Shown here in pieces: positions 28,203 through 29,462 of a stretch of 29,462 bases of DNA. The translations under genes and the position numbers were made by a program. The stretch comes from a virus, in the IMG/VR virus record IMGVR_UViG_3300033571_017037, positions 1 through 29,462 of that record. The stretch is one strand, 5' to 3'. A model generated the notes under the pieces. That model had not been told where the DNA came from and made no database searches. It was given only the letters and a program-made list of their open reading frames with translations. How positions within the stretch are numbered: the first letter of the stretch is position 1; every line of letters starts with the position of its first letter.

Positions 28203-29145
28203 CAGTAGGCCTTTTTGACTTAATATTTTTTGCATCGTCAGATGCTCTGTATTTTCTAAAAGCGTCGCTTGTTACTTTAAAACGAGGTGCATCTGCGTTT
28301 TTATTGGTGGGATGAATAACAGCACCTTCAGTTCCCGATCCCCACTTAGGTGCAATGTTTAAACTTTTTACGTGCTCATCAACCTTTGCAGAAACAGCAG
28401 TTTTAATTTTGTTGAACTTTTCAGTTTCTGCTTCCTTGTCGGATTTATTAGTTTTAGTTGTTCTTGCTTTTAGAAGATCGTGGTTAAGTGACTTAAATGC
28501 CTTGTGTTCTGTTGACACATTAACCGAACCACCTTTGTGCTTGATAATATCATCGTCGAAGTTTATGTCTTTATCAGAAAGTTTTTTAAATTCTTCTGGA
28601 TTGTGTTGAGCGTTTTCGGGTAGCTTCGTATGCAAAACAAATTTCCCTACCGTGCCCATATGAGAAGGATCATAGGATGTTCCCACAAATTTGACTTCGC
28701 CCTTCTTTGTATCACTTGGGCGAGCCCAGGGCTTATAGAATGATTCACCTCTAACCTTAACTTCTTCACCTGTTGTTTTGTGTTTTTTACCAAGGTATGA
28801 TTGAAGTTTTTCATTACCTTGCAGAATTTTGTGTATATGCCCAAACGCCTTCGGTGCTGTTAGATCAAGAGGCTTACCTGTTTCTTGTGATCTTCTTTTG
28901 GCCCGGTCAGCGTAATCTTCAGGCTTTCGCATCTTCTCATTACCTGAACCTGATGATTGGGTATAAAATCCATGCTCATCATGCCCCATCATCATGGTTT
29001 GCCCATCAGTTTTTTCAGTAACATCATCAAAATGAATCTTACCTGTTTTGGTCAGATTATGAAACTGTTCATGATCCATCGTAGTGATATGAGGTAGTCC
29101 CTGGCGTATCGACTCATTAAGTGTAAAAAATCTGAAAGTTAGCAT
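28189..29145 (-). CDS. capsid-targeted ligase-type covalent nucleotidyltransferase
   Basis: 318 residues. The N-terminus MLTFRFFTLNESI resembles the targeting peptide of T4 internal proteins. Ligase-superfamily motifs follow in order: I, EKTDG (K45 would carry the nucleotide); III-like, VRGESFY (about 131-137); IV, TEGAVI (about 272-277); V, RFKVTS (about 288-293). A long charged insert (about 180-265) separates III and IV. It has no OB-fold or other C-terminal domain, so it may be an RNA or DNA ligase core or a capping-like enzyme. AGGA lies 8 nt before the ATG, and a late-type box lies about 20 nt upstream. Confidence 0.72.
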   Translation of the reverse strand: MLTFRFFTLNESIRQGLPHITTMDHEQFHNLTKTGKIHFDDVTEKTDGQTMMMGHDEHGFYTQSSGSGNEKMRKPEDYADRAKRRSQETGKPLDLTAPKAFGHIHKILQGNEKLQSYLGKKHKTTGEEVKVRGESFYKPWARPSDTKKGEVKFVGTSYDPSHMGTVGKFVLHTKLPENAQHNPEEFKKLSDKDINFDDDIIKHKGGSVNVSTEHKAFKSLNHDLLKARTTKTNKSDKEAETEKFNKIKTAVSAKVDEHVKSLNIAPKWGSGTEGAVIHPTNKNADAPRFKVTSDAFRKYRASDDAKNIKSKRPTDENV

Positions 29146-29163
29146 ATGAAATCCTGTTTACTT

Positions 29164-29462
29164 TTATTTATTAATAGATCTCTCGCCATCACGTAGTAGA
29201 TCTTGCGCCAATCCTGCCCGCTCTTCTGGACGCCGGGATCCCGCTGGACAATCTCTTGTGTAGAAAGTTATCCCATTACGTGGCCTTATTTCGTCAGATC
29301 TCAGATTACCGACTGATTTCTTCCCAGTCCACAGAACCGAGAACTTGATTACCGTTGGACGCCCCCGCGCAAGCTAGCGTAATCTCATAGGCTGTCGGGG
29401 TAAAAGGGTCACGCTCAAGCTGGGTTGTGAACAACGCCTCTTTAAGAATGTCCACGCTGTTG
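29164..29462 (-). CDS. 3' end of a conserved-looking gene, apparently +1 frameshifted; partial at window edge
   Basis: One minus-strand frame enters from the window edge (ending GNQVLGSVDWEEISR) and stops at TAA 29306-29308. A +1 shift at CGG-T-AAT joins it to a second frame (NLRSDEIRPRNGITFYTRDC, PAGSRRPEERAGLAQDLL, ending GERSINK) that stops at 29164-29166. The second frame reads like real protein yet has no ATG, GTG or TTG until about two thirds of the way through its open part, after most of the protein-like sequence, so the two halves are probably one gene. Either a programmed shift, a real disruption or a sequencing indel could explain this. G+C is about 50%, higher than the genes beside it. 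I do not recognise the family; position suggests a structural protein. Confidence 0.5.
29165..29172 (-). promoter_or_regulatory. candidate late promoter (AATAAATA)
   Basis: One base off the T4 late octamer, 20 nt before the ATG at 29145, overlapping the stop of the upstream frame. Same octamer and spacing as at 24588-24595. Confidence 0.4.

Noticed and set aside
1-29462. CRISPR array, insertion sequence or rRNA
   Set aside because: No regularly spaced repeats, transposase motifs or rRNA-like sequence were seen anywhere on either strand.

Overview
The window looks like one arm of a large, lytic, T4-like marine myovirus genome. Almost every gene lies head to tail on the minus strand, with start/stop overlaps and A/T-rich sequence. 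Recognisable T4-type parts are a gp61-type primase, RNase H, DsbA, class I NrdA/NrdB, a dCMP deaminase, TATAAATA late promoters and capsid-targeting N-termini of the kind found on T4 internal proteins. PhoH, ThyX, a MazG-like hydrolase and a 2OG oxygenase-like protein are typical of marine relatives that infect SAR11 or cyanobacteria. I see no photosynthesis genes. The tmRNA piece at the left edge has the permuted layout typical of alphaproteobacteria, which makes an alphaproteobacterial host a reasonable guess, not a proof.

Reading in the direction of transcription (right to left): 29462-29164 holds the end of a gene that appears to need a +1 frameshift. 29145-22257 is a late block of head-internal proteins. 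Three carry a T4-IP-like capsid-targeting N-terminus; one of these is a ligase-type nucleotidyltransferase, and another fuses a Pol-beta-like domain to a HxGH-type nucleotidylyltransferase. A Dps ferritin sits among them. 22245-20186 holds small virion-like and conserved phage proteins. 20140-14118 is the DNA precursor block: primase, ThyX, MazG-like, NrdA, thioredoxin and NrdB, followed by dCMP deaminase at 14121-13654. 13645-11201 is an accessory block with two GIY-YIG nucleases and small early proteins. 11204-7564 holds a DUF2693-like protein, a large unknown, RNase H, two conserved unknowns and DsbA. 7564-2653 holds a metallophosphoesterase, a cupin, many small proteins (one resembling an MbcA/ParS/Xre antitoxin domain), an AbrB-like protein and a zinc ribbon protein. 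2581-87 holds PhoH, a RecB-like nuclease, a secreted protein and a 2OG oxygenase-like protein. 86-10 is a late promoter followed by a tmRNA acceptor piece.

Regulation is unusually readable. Four sigma70-like early promoters with a 16-bp spacer precede the RecB-like nuclease and three accessory mini-operons; three of them have GTTG/CAAC dyads just upstream of the -35. A fifth promoter precedes the primase, whose ribosome binding site lies in the loop of a perfect 7-bp hairpin. Late-type boxes precede the tmRNA piece, two internal-protein genes and a two-gene plus-strand cassette. Several accessory segments (about 4500-5150, 12480-13000, 29180-29462) are clearly richer in G+C than the rest, which suggests recent acquisition or, for the last, a conserved structural gene.

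The most interesting candidates are the apparently virion-packaged nucleotidyltransferase pair at 26736-29145 and the phage-encoded permuted tmRNA at the left edge. All gene calls rest on reading the sequence and on family motifs; no database search was possible.
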